This document shows, piece by piece, positions 8,920-18,628 of a stretch of DNA of 64,000 bases (within the stretch, counting starts at the first letter, position 1; each line of letters begins with the position of its first letter). Location of the stretch: contig NZ_JAAKDW010000001.1 in assembly GCF_011038845.1 (NCBI RefSeq), positions 124,001 to 188,000 on the forward strand, given 5' to 3'. The translations under genes were made by a program, and so were the position numbers. The notes below the pieces were generated by a model, which saw only the letters and a program-made list of their open reading frames with translations, was not told the origin of the DNA and searched no databases. The stretch is from Enterococcus sp. ZJ1622 (GTDB lineage: Bacteria > Bacillota > Bacilli > Lactobacillales > Enterococcaceae).

Positions 8920-9591
8920 ATGAAAGGCGCAATATTTGATTTAGACGGGTTACTAGTAGACACAGAAAAAACATATCGTGACGGCTGGCTTTGGGGATTC
9001 GAACAATTCGATATCGAGATCCCTAAAGAAATCGTCGATGCGTGGGGTGGAAAAAATTGGAAGCAAAGCTTTGATATCTTAGTCCAGGCAGCTGGAAGTC
9101 CTGAAAAAGTACAAGAAGTTCGAGCAAAACGCGAAGAATATTTTTATGAACAGCTTCGCCATGGAGAAATCCAATTGAAACCTTACGCAAAAGATATTCT
9201 GATAGAATTAAAAAAACGTGAATTGAAAATCGGATTGGCAACGACTACTGTTACGAAAAGAGCCACAGACATTTTGGATCAATTTGGACTGAAACCTTTT
9301 TTCGATACATTTACCTTCGGAGATGAGGTGGCGGAGAACAAACCTTCTCCAATCCCTTACCTGACCGCTTTGGAACGAACGGATCTCCTTGCTCCTGAAG
9401 CATTTGCAGTAGAAGATTCATTAGTCGGAGCAACTTCTGCTTCTAGAGCAGGGCTTGGTGTGGTGCTGATTCCCGATTCAAGCTTTGAACGGAATTACTC
9501 GAAAGAAGAGAAAGAAAAATTGAACCTTCTGACGGAAGGAAATGATCTACGAGTTGTTATTGATCTATTGGATAAAAAAACAAACAATTGA
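8920..9591 (+). CDS. HAD superfamily phosphatase / beta-phosphoglucomutase-like
   Basis: 223 residues, cytoplasmic. Motif I is FDLDGLLVDTE near residue 6, with the nucleophile Asp and acid/base Asp two residues apart. Later motifs are ATTTVTKRA (motif II Thr region) and AVEDSLVGATSA (motif IV). The helical cap between motifs I and II is of the beta-phosphoglucomutase type. Family members dephosphorylate or isomerise small sugar phosphates; the substrate is not readable. It stands alone and ends in a terminator hairpin that overlaps its last codons. Confidence 0.8.
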   Translation: MKGAIFDLDGLLVDTEKTYRDGWLWGFEQFDIEIPKEIVDAWGGKNWKQSFDILVQAAGSPEKVQEVRAKREEYFYEQLRHGEIQLKPYAKDILIELKKRELKIGLATTTVTKRATDILDQFGLKPFFDTFTFGDEVAENKPSPIPYLTALERTDLLAPEAFAVEDSLVGATSASRAGLGVVLIPDSSFERNYSKEEKEKLNLLTEGNDLRVVIDLLDKKTNN

Positions 9592-9617
9592 TGTTTTGGA
9601 CACTTTATCCAATTTTT
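9568..9617 (+). terminator. Terminator overlapping the end of the HAD gene
   Basis: TTGGATAAA (9568-9576) pairs with TTTATCCAA (9604-9612), followed by TTTTT. The left arm is inside the coding sequence. Confidence 0.6.
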
Positions 9618-9678
9618 ATGCTTGACTTTTTATTTTCACTCATGTAGGTTGATTCCAACAACAGAATAATCATTTCGT

Positions 9679-9950
9679 TGATGAGGAAAGTAAGCTTGGA
9701 AGACTTTACAGAGAGACTCTGGTAGGTGGAAAGAGTCAGGTGTGAAAAGTTGAAAATGGCCTTGGAGAATAATTTGTCGATAAGTAGGCAAATTCGGAAA
9801 AAACACGTTCGACCGTTAAAACGAACACCAATCTCTCGAATAGCGAGACGTTGGACTGAGGGAAGGAAACTTCCGAAAAAAGGTGGTACCACGACATGTC
9901 GTCCTTTTACCAGCATATCTTGTGCTGGTAAAAGGACTTTTTTATTTGAA
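9679..9950 (+). promoter_or_regulatory. T-box leader 1, methionine specifier
   Basis: Stem I begins GATGAGGAAAGTA with the AGAGAG bulge region near 9709. The specifier loop reads GAA-A-ATG-G with ATG at 9756-9758. The T-box block AAGGTGGTACCACG is at 9880-9893. A strong terminator follows, with arms GTCCTTTTACCAGCA and TGCTGGTAAAAGGAC, then TTTTTT. Uncharged tRNA-Met should stabilise the antiterminator and allow transcription towards metNIQ. A second T-box follows at once. Confidence 0.9.
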
Positions 9951-9960
9951 TCATTTTTCG

Positions 9961-10230
9961 CGATGAGGTAGTAAGTACAGCAGAACATCCTTTGACAGAG
10001 AGCTTCGGCAGCTGAAAAGAAGCAAGGACTTATGCTGGAAAATGGCTATTGAGCGATTCACCCCGAGCAGATCTGTAAGGCGGTGACGGCTGCGACCGAT
10101 ATCTTGCTAGAGTATGTTTGTACTTGAAGAGGAGCTGTGCGCGAGTGCAGCTTGAACTGAGGTGGTAACACGCAAAAAGGCGTCCTCAAGAAAATGACTT
10201 TGTTCGTTTTTTTGAGGACGTCTTTTTCAT
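9961..10230 (+). promoter_or_regulatory. T-box leader 2, methionine specifier, in tandem
   Basis: Begins GATGAGGTAGTAAG, with AGAGAGC near 9998. The specifier loop again reads GAA-A-ATG-G, with ATG at 10042-10044. The T-box block is TGAGGTGGTAACACG (10158-10172), with AACA where ACCG is usual. The terminator has arms CGTCCTCAA (10181-10189) and TTGAGGACG (10212-10220), then TCTTTTT. It lies between leader 1 and the metN start, so both must be read through. Confidence 0.88.
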
Positions 10231-10254
10231 TTTATCTAAAAAAGGAGGAAAAAA

Positions 10255-11328
10255 ATGATCGAATTACGAAATGTCTCTGTTTCTTTCCAGCAAAAAGGAA
10301 AAGAAATAAGAGCAGTAGAAGCAGTGGATATAAACATTGAAAAAGGGGATATCTACGGCATCGTCGGGTATTCCGGAGCAGGGAAAAGTACATTGGTGCG
10401 TGTCATGAACTTACTTCAGAAGCCCACAGAAGGGGAAGTGATCATCAACCGTACCAATCTAGGCGAACTTTCGCCAAAAGCGCTTCGGAAAGAACGAAAA
10501 ACGATCGGGATGATTTTTCAGCATTTTAATCTGATGGAAAGCCGTACGATCTTTGACAACGTTGATTTTTCGCTCAAATATACAGGGAAATCAAAACAGG
10601 AACGTTGTCAGAAAGTAAACGAACTGCTTGAACTAGTCGGACTAGCAGACAAAGCCAATGCCTATCCTAAACAGCTATCTGGAGGACAAAAACAGCGAGT
10701 CGCGATCGCTCGTGCTCTAGCAAATGAACCAAAAGTACTGTTATGTGACGAAGCGACCAGTGCCCTTGATCCTAAAACGACCCAACAGATCTTGACATTA
10801 CTCAAAAAACTGAATCGCACGCTTGGTTTGACGATCGTTTTGATTACCCATGAGATGCAAGTCGTCAAAGAAATATGTAACAAAGTCGCAGTCATGGAAA
10901 AAGGAAAAATCATCGAAAAAGGCAGCAGTATCCAAATTTTCAGTGATCCAAAAGAAGAACTGACGAAAGATTTCATACGCACAGCGACACATATCGACCA
11001 AGCACTTGAAAGAATCCAAGAGCATTCGGCATTTGCGCATCAGCTGGAAAATAAGTGGTTAGTAGAATTAAGCTATGTGGGGAATCGGACCAATGAGCCG
11101 CTGATCGCACATTTATACAGCAAATATCAAGTGACAGCTAACATTCTTTATGGAAATGTGGAATTTCTTCAAGAAACGCCTTTAGGAAGTCTAGTCGTTA
11201 CCTTGTCCGGTGAAACCCATCAACGGCAAAAAGCCCTTGATTATCTGATCGGTCAAGGAGTGATCGTGCATATCCTGAAAAAAGATGAAAAAAACAGCCA
11301 GATACGAGTGATCGAAGGAGGAAAGTAG
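10255..11328 (+). CDS. metN: Methionine ABC transporter ATP-binding protein
   Basis: 357 residues. The ATPase domain has Walker [10 protein letters not shown] (~40), the signature LSGGQKQR, Walker [13 protein letters not shown], and the switch His in LITHEM. The C-terminal ~90 residues form the NIL/C2 regulatory domain typical of MetN, which in this family binds cytoplasmic methionine and inhibits transport. With MetI and MetQ it imports methionine. The ATG at 10255 follows AAAGGAGGAAAAA. First gene after two methionine T-boxes, which supports the substrate. Confidence 0.93.
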   Translation: MIELRNVSVSFQQKGKEIRAVEAVDINIEKGDIYGIVGYSGAGKSTLVRVMNLLQKPTEGEVIINRTNLGELSPKALRKERKTIGMIFQHFNLMESRTIFDNVDFSLKYTGKSKQERCQKVNELLELVGLADKANAYPKQLSGGQKQRVAIARALANEPKVLLCDEATSALDPKTTQQILTLLKKLNRTLGLTIVLITHEMQVVKEICNKVAVMEKGKIIEKGSSIQIFSDPKEELTKDFIRTATHIDQALERIQEHSAFAHQLENKWLVELSYVGNRTNEPLIAHLYSKYQVTANILYGNVEFLQETPLGSLVVTLSGETHQRQKALDYLIGQGVIVHILKKDEKNSQIRVIEGGK

Positions 11329-11329
11329 T

Positions 11330-12010
11330 ATGACAAATTTTCTAGAGACTTATTTGCCGAATGCGTACACGATACCAGATGAATTTATCGAAGCAACGAA
11401 AGAAACGTTATATATGTCATTTTGGACAGCACTGGTCGCAGGTGTGATCGGGATAGTTTTAGGTGTGACATTAGTCGTGACACGTCCTAAAGGGTTATTA
11501 GCCAATCGTTTGTTATTCGAGTTCCTAGATAAACTGATCAATGTCGTACGCTCGATCCCTTTTATCATTTTACTGTCTCTTTTAGCATTGACTACTCGAT
11601 TTCTGGTAGGCACAACGATCGGTGCAAAAGCCGCTTTAGTTCCGCTAGTTTTCGGCGTCGTGCCGTTCTTCGCTCGGCAAATAGAAAATGCTTTGCTAGA
11701 AGTTGATCCTGGCGTGATCGAAGCAGCAGAAGCGATGGGGACAAGTCCGATCGGGATCATTTTACGTGTCTATCTGATCGAAGGACTGCCTAGGATCATC
11801 CGGGCATCTGCACTGACGTTCATCAATGTGATCGGATTGACGACGATGGCTGGGGCGGTTGGCGCAGGCGGTTTAGGGAATCTAGCTATTTCACGAGGAT
11901 ATAATCGTTTCCAGACTGATGTGACGCTTGTTGCGACGTTATTGATTCTAGTTTTAGTTTTTCTAAGTCAATTTATCAGTAATCTATTGATCAAAAAAAT
12001 AAGCCATTAA
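11330..12010 (+). CDS. metI: Methionine ABC transporter permease
   Basis: 226 residues with five predicted membrane helices and the EAA loop (EAAEAMGTSPIGIILRV) that contacts the ATPase, as in MetI. The ATG at 11330 is one base after the metN stop and has GGAGGAAAGTAGT upstream, so the genes are translationally close. It forms the membrane channel of the MetNIQ importer. Confidence 0.93.
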   Translation: MTNFLETYLPNAYTIPDEFIEATKETLYMSFWTALVAGVIGIVLGVTLVVTRPKGLLANRLLFEFLDKLINVVRSIPFIILLSLLALTTRFLVGTTIGAKAALVPLVFGVVPFFARQIENALLEVDPGVIEAAEAMGTSPIGIILRVYLIEGLPRIIRASALTFINVIGLTTMAGAVGAGGLGNLAISRGYNRFQTDVTLVATLLILVLVFLSQFISNLLIKKISH

Positions 12011-12027
12011 ACAAGGAGGAACCACAC

Positions 12028-12870
12028 ATGAAAAAGGGTATTCGTTTTGCAGTACTTACGCTAGCAGCAGTGATCTGGTTAGCAGGGTGCAGTCAAGGAA
12101 AGGCAGCAACGACAAGCGACAAGAAAGAGACGACAGTGAAATTGGGGATCATCGGCGAAGATACGGATGTATGGGATGATGTGAAAACGCGTTTGGAAAA
12201 AGAAGGTATCCATCTGGACTATGTAAAATTCACTGATTACAATCAGCCAAATGCAGCATTAGCTGATGGATCTATTGATCTCAATGCTTTTCAGCATCAG
12301 TTCTTCTTGGATAACTACAACAAAGAACATGGCACGGATCTTGTGTCGATCGGGAATACAGTGAACGCACCATTGGGAATCTACTCTGATAAAATCAAGA
12401 AAATCGAGGAGATCGAAGAAGGGGCGAAAGTAGCTATCCCGAATGATGTGACCAATGGCGGAAGAGCGCTGCTTTTACTGCAAACAGCTGGGCTGATCAA
12501 AGTGGATGAATCCAAAGGTCAGACCCCGACTGTCTCGGATATCACTGAGAATAAGAAAAAATTAATTATTTCTGAATTGGATGCTTCACAAACGGCACGT
12601 GCACTATCAGATGTCGATGTCTCAGTGATCAACAGTGGCGTAGCAGTCGATGCTGGATTCAATCCAACCTCAGATGCGATTTTCTTGGAACCGGTAGATA
12701 AACACGCTCGTCCATATGTAAATATCATCGTTGCAAGAAAAGAAGATGAGGATAACAAAACATATCAGAAAATCGTCGACGCATACCAGACCGAAGAAAC
12801 AGCGAAAGTGATCGAAGAGACATCCAAAGGCTCTAGTGTTCCGGCTTGGGAAACCTTTGGACGAAAATAA
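12028..12870 (+). CDS. metQ: Methionine-binding lipoprotein
   Basis: 280 residues of the NlpA/MetQ family. The signal peptide ends in the lipobox LAGC (Cys ~21), so the mature protein is tethered outside the membrane and delivers substrate to MetI. Body motifs such as VKLGIIGEDTDVWDDV, DGSIDLNAFQHQFFLD and AIPNDVTNGGRALLLLQ are characteristic. The ATG at 12028 follows AAGGAGGAACCACAC, 17 bases after metI. Confidence 0.93.
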   Translation: MKKGIRFAVLTLAAVIWLAGCSQGKAATTSDKKETTVKLGIIGEDTDVWDDVKTRLEKEGIHLDYVKFTDYNQPNAALADGSIDLNAFQHQFFLDNYNKEHGTDLVSIGNTVNAPLGIYSDKIKKIEEIEEGAKVAIPNDVTNGGRALLLLQTAGLIKVDESKGQTPTVSDITENKKKLIISELDASQTARALSDVDVSVINSGVAVDAGFNPTSDAIFLEPVDKHARPYVNIIVARKEDEDNKTYQKIVDAYQTEETAKVIEETSKGSSVPAWETFGRK

Positions 12871-12902
12871 AAAATAAAAACATATTCAAGGAGGAATTTT
12901 TT

Positions 12903-14129
12903 ATGACTATATCAACGAGTGTGAACGACCAATTGAAGGATTATATCAATGAACGCCTGTCAGAATACCAGGCACTGGCCTTAGATATTCACGAACACCC
13001 AGAAGTCAGCAATTATGAATTTTACTCTTCAGATGCACTGATCCAACAACTGGAAAAAGAAGGTTTCCAAGTAGAAAAAAATGTCGCTGGGCACCGTACT
13101 GGCTTCGATGCCCGCTATCTCTCAGAAAAAGACGGGCCTACGATCGCTTTTTTAGCGGAATATGATGCGCTGCCAGGGATCGGGCATGCATGCGGACACA
13201 ATTTATTCGGAACCTATTCTGTATTAGCGGCAAGTGCCGTCAAGCAAGTGATCGATGACATCGGCGGAGAGATCCGAGTTTACGGGACTCCAGGAGAAGA
13301 AGGCGGGGAAAATGGCTCGGCAAAAGGAAGCTTTGTTCGAGAAGGATTTTTCGATGATGTGGATGCAGCATTATGTGTTCATCCGGCTTACCGTTATGGA
13401 AAAACGACTGAATCATTGGCAAATGATCCAGTAGACATCAAATTTTATGGTGTGGCTTCACATGCGGCAGCTGCTCCTGAAAAAGGTGTGAATGCGCTAG
13501 AAGCGCTGATCCAAGTATTCAATGGTATCAACGCATTACGTTTGCAGTTGCCAAAAGATGTCAATATCCATGGGATCATTACGGACGGCGGTGTAGCAGC
13601 CAATGTTATCCCAGAATACGCTGCAGGACGTTTTTATTTACGCGCTGCTAATCGTCAAACATTAGATAGCGTCTACGAGAAAGTCGAGAATATCGTAAAA
13701 GGCGCTGCGCTCAGTACAGGTACGACCTATGAATTCGGATTATTCCAAAACGCTGTCGATGACGTCATCGTGACACCTTCGTTTGATGATATCTTTTTCC
13801 AGCATGCTGAAGCAGTCGGCGTGCCTTTAGATGAGATCGAAGAGCAGCAGCGAACGAGCTTAGGCTCTTCAGACGTCGGCAATGTCAGTCAGGTCATTCC
13901 CACGATCCAGCCGACAGTAGCTATCTCAGATGAATACATCGCCGGTCATACGGAAGAATTTAAAGCAGCCGCAAAAAGCGAAAAGGGATTGGCTTCCATC
14001 GCTATCGCAGCTGAACTATTAGCACGAACAGCACTTGACCTCTTGAAGGAACCAGCATTGCTAGAAAAAATCAGAACGGAACATCAAGTGATATTGACTA
14101 AGAAAAAAACAGAAAGTTCTACATTCTAG
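12903..14129 (+). CDS. M20 family metallopeptidase / amidohydrolase
   Basis: 408 residues, cytoplasmic, of the M20D group (AbgB-, amino-acylase- and hippurate-hydrolase-like). Zinc-site motifs are visible: GHACGHNLFG, then GEEGGENGSAKG with the catalytic Glu, and CVHPAYRYG. The central dimerisation domain lies at ~190-310. The ATG at 12903 follows AAGGAGGAATTTTTT; longer frames upstream lie inside metQ. As last gene of the methionine T-box unit it may release methionine or another amino acid from an imported N-acyl or peptide form. This role is inferred from position. Confidence 0.85.
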   Translation: MTISTSVNDQLKDYINERLSEYQALALDIHEHPEVSNYEFYSSDALIQQLEKEGFQVEKNVAGHRTGFDARYLSEKDGPTIAFLAEYDALPGIGHACGHNLFGTYSVLAASAVKQVIDDIGGEIRVYGTPGEEGGENGSAKGSFVREGFFDDVDAALCVHPAYRYGKTTESLANDPVDIKFYGVASHAAAAPEKGVNALEALIQVFNGINALRLQLPKDVNIHGIITDGGVAANVIPEYAAGRFYLRAANRQTLDSVYEKVENIVKGAALSTGTTYEFGLFQNAVDDVIVTPSFDDIFFQHAEAVGVPLDEIEEQQRTSLGSSDVGNVSQVIPTIQPTVAISDEYIAGHTEEFKAAAKSEKGLASIAIAAELLARTALDLLKEPALLEKIRTEHQVILTKKKTESSTF

Positions 14130-14224
14130 AAAAAGCAGAAGGAACAGATAATTCCTGAAAACTACAAGTGTTATATTTAAAGAATATTCTCTTTTTTCAG
14201 AAAAATCTAAATTAATTTACACTT

Positions 14225-14470
14225 TCTAGTTGACAAATGATCGATTCAAAGGTAAACTTCATGAAAGTCATCTTTTCACACAGTAGCAGATAGGTGTTTT
14301 GTTCAGAAAGTCGGTGGTTGCTGCGAACCGATCAAGCCTAGCTGACGAATTACATGGAAAGTTTTTAAAATTAAATATGTTATTTAAAGTGAAAAACAGA
14401 TCTGTTTTTAATTAAGGTGGTACCGCGGAGCAATTCGTCCTTAGTTGAAGACAGGTCTTTTTATTTTATC
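14225..14470 (+). promoter_or_regulatory. T-box leader 3, tyrosine-type specifier
   Basis: The T-box block AAGGTGGTACCGCGG (14414-14428) is canonical. Upstream, TGCTGCGAACCG and CCTAGCTGA fit stem I, and the specifier loop reads GAA-T-TAC-A with TAC at 14351-14353. This has the same GAA-N-codon layout as the two Met leaders and as tyrS leaders. The terminator is less obvious: a short AAGAC/GTCTT hairpin before TTTTTA. It should control the transporter at 14561. Overlapping readings CAT (His) or ATG (Met) are possible but fit the loop less well. Confidence 0.8.
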
Positions 14471-14560
14471 AAGAGGGGGAAACGTGATGAATTGTGGCGG
14501 AGTGATTCGATATTTATTCTTTTTTAGGACATCAGATTAACTAAAAAAGGAGAAATTATC

Positions 14561-15973
14561 ATGGAGAAAAAAGGAAATCCAAGTTTTTTAGAAGCAACAC
14601 TCGTATTGACACTTATTGTTTTAGGGATCGCAGCAGGGGTCGTAGGCTTGAAGATCTCGCCGAATATTACGATTTTAGCAGCCATCGGATTGATCATGCT
14701 TTACTCGGTCATTAAAAAATACCCATCTGAATGGCTCCATGAAGGAATCATCAATGGGATCAAACCAGGAATCATCCCGATCTTTATTTTTATTTTAGTT
14801 GGCTCATTGATTGCTGTATGGATACAAGCAGGGATCATCCCGACGTTGATGGTTGTTGGCTTCAAACTGATCAGTGTCCAGTGGTTCGTGCCATCTGTAT
14901 TCGTTGTCTGTGCCATCGTAGGTAGCGCGGTAGGTAGTGCATTTACTGTCATGTCAACGATCGGGATCGCATTTTTTGGGATCGGGACGACTTTAGGACT
15001 GAATCCGGCATTAGTTGTCGGCGCCATTGTCTCAGGTGCGGTATTTGGGGATAAAATGTCGCCGTTATCTGAATCAACGAACCTTGCAGCTGCGATTGTC
15101 GATGCAGATCTATTCAAGCATATCAAGCACATGATGTGGTCCACTGTACCGGCATTTGTTGTTTCATTCTTTTTGTTCATGATCTTAGGTCATACGAATC
15201 AGGCAGCTAGCCTTTCATCGATTCGTGAAGTAACCGATATTCTTGAAGCGAACTTTACGATTTCATTCTGGTCATTGATTCCATTGTTCTTGATGCTGTT
15301 ATGTGCATGGAAAAAAGTGCCAGCGATCTTAACTATTTTATTGAACATCGCCGTAGCAGTCGGAATGATCTTCATTCAAAATCCGCAGACATCTTTGACG
15401 AAACTAGCAGGAGTGATCGAATCGGGATTCGTTTCGAACACAGGCAATCAGCAAATCGATTCTCTGCTGAGTCGTGGAGGGATCGAAAGTATGATGCCGA
15501 CTGTCTCATTGATCATTTTGACCTTGTCTCTTGGCGGATTGCTGATCGAATTTGGTTTGATTTCCACAGTGATGGAACGTGTATCAAGAAAAATGACAAA
15601 TACACCGAAGCTGATTTTTACGACATTGATGACAAGTATCGGAGTGAATTTATTTATCGGTGAACAATTCTTATCAGTGATCCTTCCAGGAAATGCGTTT
15701 AAAGAAACTTACGAAAAAGCGGGATACGATCCGACTGTTTTAGGAAGAACGTTAGAAGATGGAGGAACAGTCATCAATTACTTAGTGCCTTGGGGAATTG
15801 CTGGAAGTTTCGTTGCAAGCACTTTTGGCATCCCGACTCTTACGTACTTGCCATTTGTCTTCTTTAGTCTTTTGTCACCAGTATTCTCAATGGTCAGTGC
15901 CTTCACAGGGTTAGGCGTTTCTAAAAGAGAGAATGAAGAAGTCATCGATAGCAAATCTGCACAGTTCGAATAA
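14561..15973 (+). CDS. NhaC-family transporter, probably for tyrosine
   Basis: 470 residues with about 11-12 membrane helices. Motifs such as GDKMSPLSESTNLAAA and the late LVPWGIAGSF block belong to the NhaC Na+/H+ antiporter family. T-box-controlled NhaC-like proteins in Firmicutes have been proposed as amino-acid rather than Na+/H+ carriers. The upstream T-box carries a TAC specifier, so tyrosine is the likely substrate here (inference). The ATG at 14561 follows AAAAGGAGAAATTATC. It forms its own unit. Confidence 0.82.
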   Translation: MEKKGNPSFLEATLVLTLIVLGIAAGVVGLKISPNITILAAIGLIMLYSVIKKYPSEWLHEGIINGIKPGIIPIFIFILVGSLIAVWIQAGIIPTLMVVGFKLISVQWFVPSVFVVCAIVGSAVGSAFTVMSTIGIAFFGIGTTLGLNPALVVGAIVSGAVFGDKMSPLSESTNLAAAIVDADLFKHIKHMMWSTVPAFVVSFFLFMILGHTNQAASLSSIREVTDILEANFTISFWSLIPLFLMLLCAWKKVPAILTILLNIAVAVGMIFIQNPQTSLTKLAGVIESGFVSNTGNQQIDSLLSRGGIESMMPTVSLIILTLSLGGLLIEFGLISTVMERVSRKMTNTPKLIFTTLMTSIGVNLFIGEQFLSVILPGNAFKETYEKAGYDPTVLGRTLEDGGTVINYLVPWGIAGSFVASTFGIPTLTYLPFVFFSLLSPVFSMVSAFTGLGVSKRENEEVIDSKSAQFE

Positions 15974-16001
15974 AGGCAGATTCAGCTAATCGGGTTTTAC
16001 G

Positions 16002-16075
16002 GGCGGAGATACAAGCTTTTGTACAGCGTTTACCAAAAAATAGGTTGTGACAAGATGTTGTCACAACCTATTTTT
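16002..16075 (+). repeat. Dispersed repeat, copy G (right end only) with terminator hairpin
   Basis: Contains GGAGATACAAGCTTTTGTACAGCGTTTACC, a diverged version of the right end of the repeat unit, then a hairpin with arms ATAGGTTGTGACA and TGTCACAACCTAT and a T tract. It lies between the NhaC-type gene and the DUF305 gene, which converge, and may terminate both. Confidence 0.7.
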
Positions 16076-16094
16076 GTATGGAATTCATGAAAAA

Positions 16095-16538
16095 TCATTC
16101 CAATTCTTCGATCAGTTTTTTCATTTCATCGATTTCTTTTTCTTGTGCTTGAATGATTTCTTCTGCAAGTTTTTTGACCTCTGGATCTTTCAAATCTGCA
16201 CGTTTACTTGTCAAGATCGCGATCGAATGATGCGGGATCATTGCCTTCATCCACGCAGTATCATTAACGGTTGCTTGACTTCGTACCATGAATAGAGAAC
16301 CTGCGAACACAATGACACTTGCTCCGAGAATAAAGGCATTCATTTTTTTGTTCTCATACATCTTCCACATAAACAGCAACATGATCACCGCCATCACAGC
16401 GCCCATCATCAAAGCCATGAATACACGAGTGCGACTAAAGAAAATATGGTCAAGTTCATAGACATTGAGATACATCATCCCGAACATCACAACCGTCGAC
16501 ACCGCAATCATCAATAAAAATTTCCAGTACTGTTTCAT
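16095..16538 (-). CDS. DUF305 family membrane-anchored protein
   Basis: 147 residues when started at 16538, where AAGGAG lies nine bases upstream; a longer frame to 16619 has no such site. Three hydrophobic segments (about residues 6-24, 36-54 and 64-84) precede a short outward domain carrying MIPHHSIAILTSKRA and a charged helix with EEIIQAQEKEIDEM. HH followed by a Q/E-rich helix is the DUF305 pattern, often linked with copper or other metal handling. No metal gene is adjacent, so the role is open. Confidence 0.75.
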   Translation of the reverse strand: MKQYWKFLLMIAVSTVVMFGMMYLNVYELDHIFFSRTRVFMALMMGAVMAVIMLLFMWKMYENKKMNAFILGASVIVFAGSLFMVRSQATVNDTAWMKAMIPHHSIAILTSKRADLKDPEVKKLAEEIIQAQEKEIDEMKKLIEELE

Positions 16539-16678
16539 TAGATCAAGCTCCTTTTCATTTAAATAACTCCCAATACAATGATGGCATGGGAAAAGAAAAC
16601 AGGCAATTAATCTGCACATAAAAATAGTTCCTCAGCAGAAAATCTGCAAAAAAAAAAAGACTTTTTCAATACTACAGC

Positions 16679-16960
16679 GAGGATGTGAGCCTGCCGCTTA
16701 ACTCTGAGGCACAAGGAACAATTTCAAAAAACAGCTTCTCATGTTTGGTGAATATTGTGACGTGTGCCCGAGGAGTTGGTAGGAGAGCAACGTGAATCAG
16801 AGGTTGTGAAAAGCTGTCCTGCATCAAGTAATAAGAACAGCCAAACAAAAATAGCTCTTCATATTTTTCGTTTGGTGGAGCTTATTACCGCAGATGCAAG
16901 CTTTTGAACACCGTTTATCCGGAACAAGGAGCTGTGACAAGATTTTTGTCACAGCTCCAC
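16679..16960 (+). repeat. Dispersed modular repeat, copy B
   Basis: The complete unit runs from GAGGTTGTG at 16800 through the long imperfect palindrome (CTGCATCAAGTAATAAG...CTTATTACCGCAGATGCA) to GAACACCGTTTATCCGG, then a hairpin with arms GGAGCTGTGACA and TGTCACAGCTCC. About 120 bases before it, GAGGATGTGAGCC...CAAGGAACA (16679-16723) looks like a second, shorter and diverged unit. The whole gap 16539-17005 has no gene. The two flanking genes are both on the minus strand. Confidence 0.75.
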
Positions 16961-17005
16961 TATCCAAGCAAAAGTCTTTTTAATCAGAAAATCAGTTGAT
17001 CAGTA

Positions 17006-18346
17006 CTAATCTTGAGAAAGAACGAAGGAATCATTCTTTCTTTGATAACTGAAGAAAATGATGAGGTAAAGGATACCTGTTAGGATCGTCACACCAATCG
17101 AATTGGTGAATAAGATCCCAATAAAGATCAGACCTAAGACAATCAAGGCAAAAAAGCTGAGCCCTTTGTCGAATAAAGTGCCTTTCTTAAGTGCAAGGAT
17201 AAATGAAGCTGCACTGATCATGATCCAAATCAGCAAGACAGTATAAGAAAGCGAGCCTGCAAGATAACCAAATAATCTATCCCCGACAAAATAAGAAAGC
17301 ACTACTCCTAGATACAAGACACTGGTACAAAACAAGACAGAACGTTGAGGAACCTGATGTTTATTCAAAACAGCCAACTTGTTCACAGCACTTTTCCGAT
17401 CCTTCAAACGGAAGAATAAGATACGAGAAGAGGCATAGACGCCCGAATTGATCGACGAGAACAAGGCAAGGACAATCACAAAGTTAACGATATCCGCTGC
17501 AAATGGGATCTTCATCTGTTCGAAAACCATGACGAACGGACTAGCACTAGTTCCGGCTAAAGTATTCCATGGGAAGATGATCAAAAGCAAGAACAAAGGA
17601 ATAATATAGAAGGAAACGATTCGCCCCATCACTCCTTTGATTGCTTTAGGGATCGCAGTTCTCGGGTCATCCGCTTCACTCACTGTGATAGCAATCAATT
17701 CAGAACCGCCGTAGGAATAGATGACGACCAGCAAAGAGCTAATGATCCCTTTCATTCCGTGAGGAGCAAACCCGCCATGATCCGTAAGTTGCTTCAGCGT
17801 AGGGAAAACTCCTGTTCCAAGCATCTGCTGGCCAACGAGATAGACAGCGAAGATGATCAATAGGATGATCACACTGATCTTAGCAAAAGCTAACCAATAT
17901 TCGGTCTCGGCGAATAATCGTACAGAATACAAGTTGATCACCGTTGTTAGGACAGCTAAAAGGAAAACGAACACCCACGCCGGCACATGTGGAAACCATA
18001 ATTGCAAAAAGGAGGCAGCAGCCACAGCTTCAGCGATGATATTGATGATCCACATCGACCAGTAGACCCAATCGGTGAAATCAGCTGAATGATTCCCAAG
18101 ATACGGACGGATCAAGCCAGATAATCCGTGTTGCGTGTCACCGCCACTCAAGACGATTTTACCTAAGCCATTCATAACGATAAATAAAACGATACCGCCA
18201 ATCAAAAAAGCAATCAACACAGAAGGACCAGCTATCCCGATCGCTTCGCCACTACCTTTGAATAAACCAGCACCGATCGCTCCGCCTAAAGCTAGCATCG
18301 TGATATGCCGGGAACTTAGTTGTTTTTTTAATTTTTTGTTTTCCAT
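17006..18346 (-). CDS. APC superfamily amino acid permease
   Basis: 446 residues with about 12 membrane helices. The N-terminal signature TMLALGGAIGAGLFKGSGEAI is that of the amino acid transporter (AAT) family, and EAVAAASFLQLW and SYGGSELIAITVSEADDPRTAIPKA are further family motifs. It is a proton-coupled amino-acid or GABA-type importer; the substrate cannot be read. The ATG at 18346 has AGAGGTTAGTT upstream on the minus strand. It is transcribed alone, with a ~280-base divergent region to the next gene. Confidence 0.88.
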   Translation of the reverse strand: MENKKLKKQLSSRHITMLALGGAIGAGLFKGSGEAIGIAGPSVLIAFLIGGIVLFIVMNGLGKIVLSGGDTQHGLSGLIRPYLGNHSADFTDWVYWSMWIINIIAEAVAAASFLQLWFPHVPAWVFVFLLAVLTTVINLYSVRLFAETEYWLAFAKISVIILLIIFAVYLVGQQMLGTGVFPTLKQLTDHGGFAPHGMKGIISSLLVVIYSYGGSELIAITVSEADDPRTAIPKAIKGVMGRIVSFYIIPLFLLLIIFPWNTLAGTSASPFVMVFEQMKIPFAADIVNFVIVLALFSSINSGVYASSRILFFRLKDRKSAVNKLAVLNKHQVPQRSVLFCTSVLYLGVVLSYFVGDRLFGYLAGSLSYTVLLIWIMISAASFILALKKGTLFDKGLSFFALIVLGLIFIGILFTNSIGVTILTGILYLIIFFSYQRKNDSFVLSQD

Positions 18347-18628
18347 AACTAACCTCTTTTCTTTTTATGTTCAATCAAGCTATTTGAATTAATTTTGAAT
18401 AACCAACTTTGTCTAATAATAACAAATTATCTGACAATTGCAACTATTCAGAAAACTTTTCAGTGATTTTTAATCATACCATCATCAGATTCCTAAAGTC
18501 TTGAGATGGATCACAAAGAGTTATCTAAGTTATCTCATTCTTTCCATCAACGGGAAGCGTTTTACTGGATTTTTGTTCTTTAAAAAAGCTATGATAAGTC
18601 AAAGCTATAAGAAAGTGAGGCGATTGGA

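Noticed and set aside
18540-18562. GGGAAGCGTTTTAC as a catabolite response (cre) site
   Set aside because: Several positions of TGWAANCGNTNWCA are not met, and the flanking genes give no reason to expect it.
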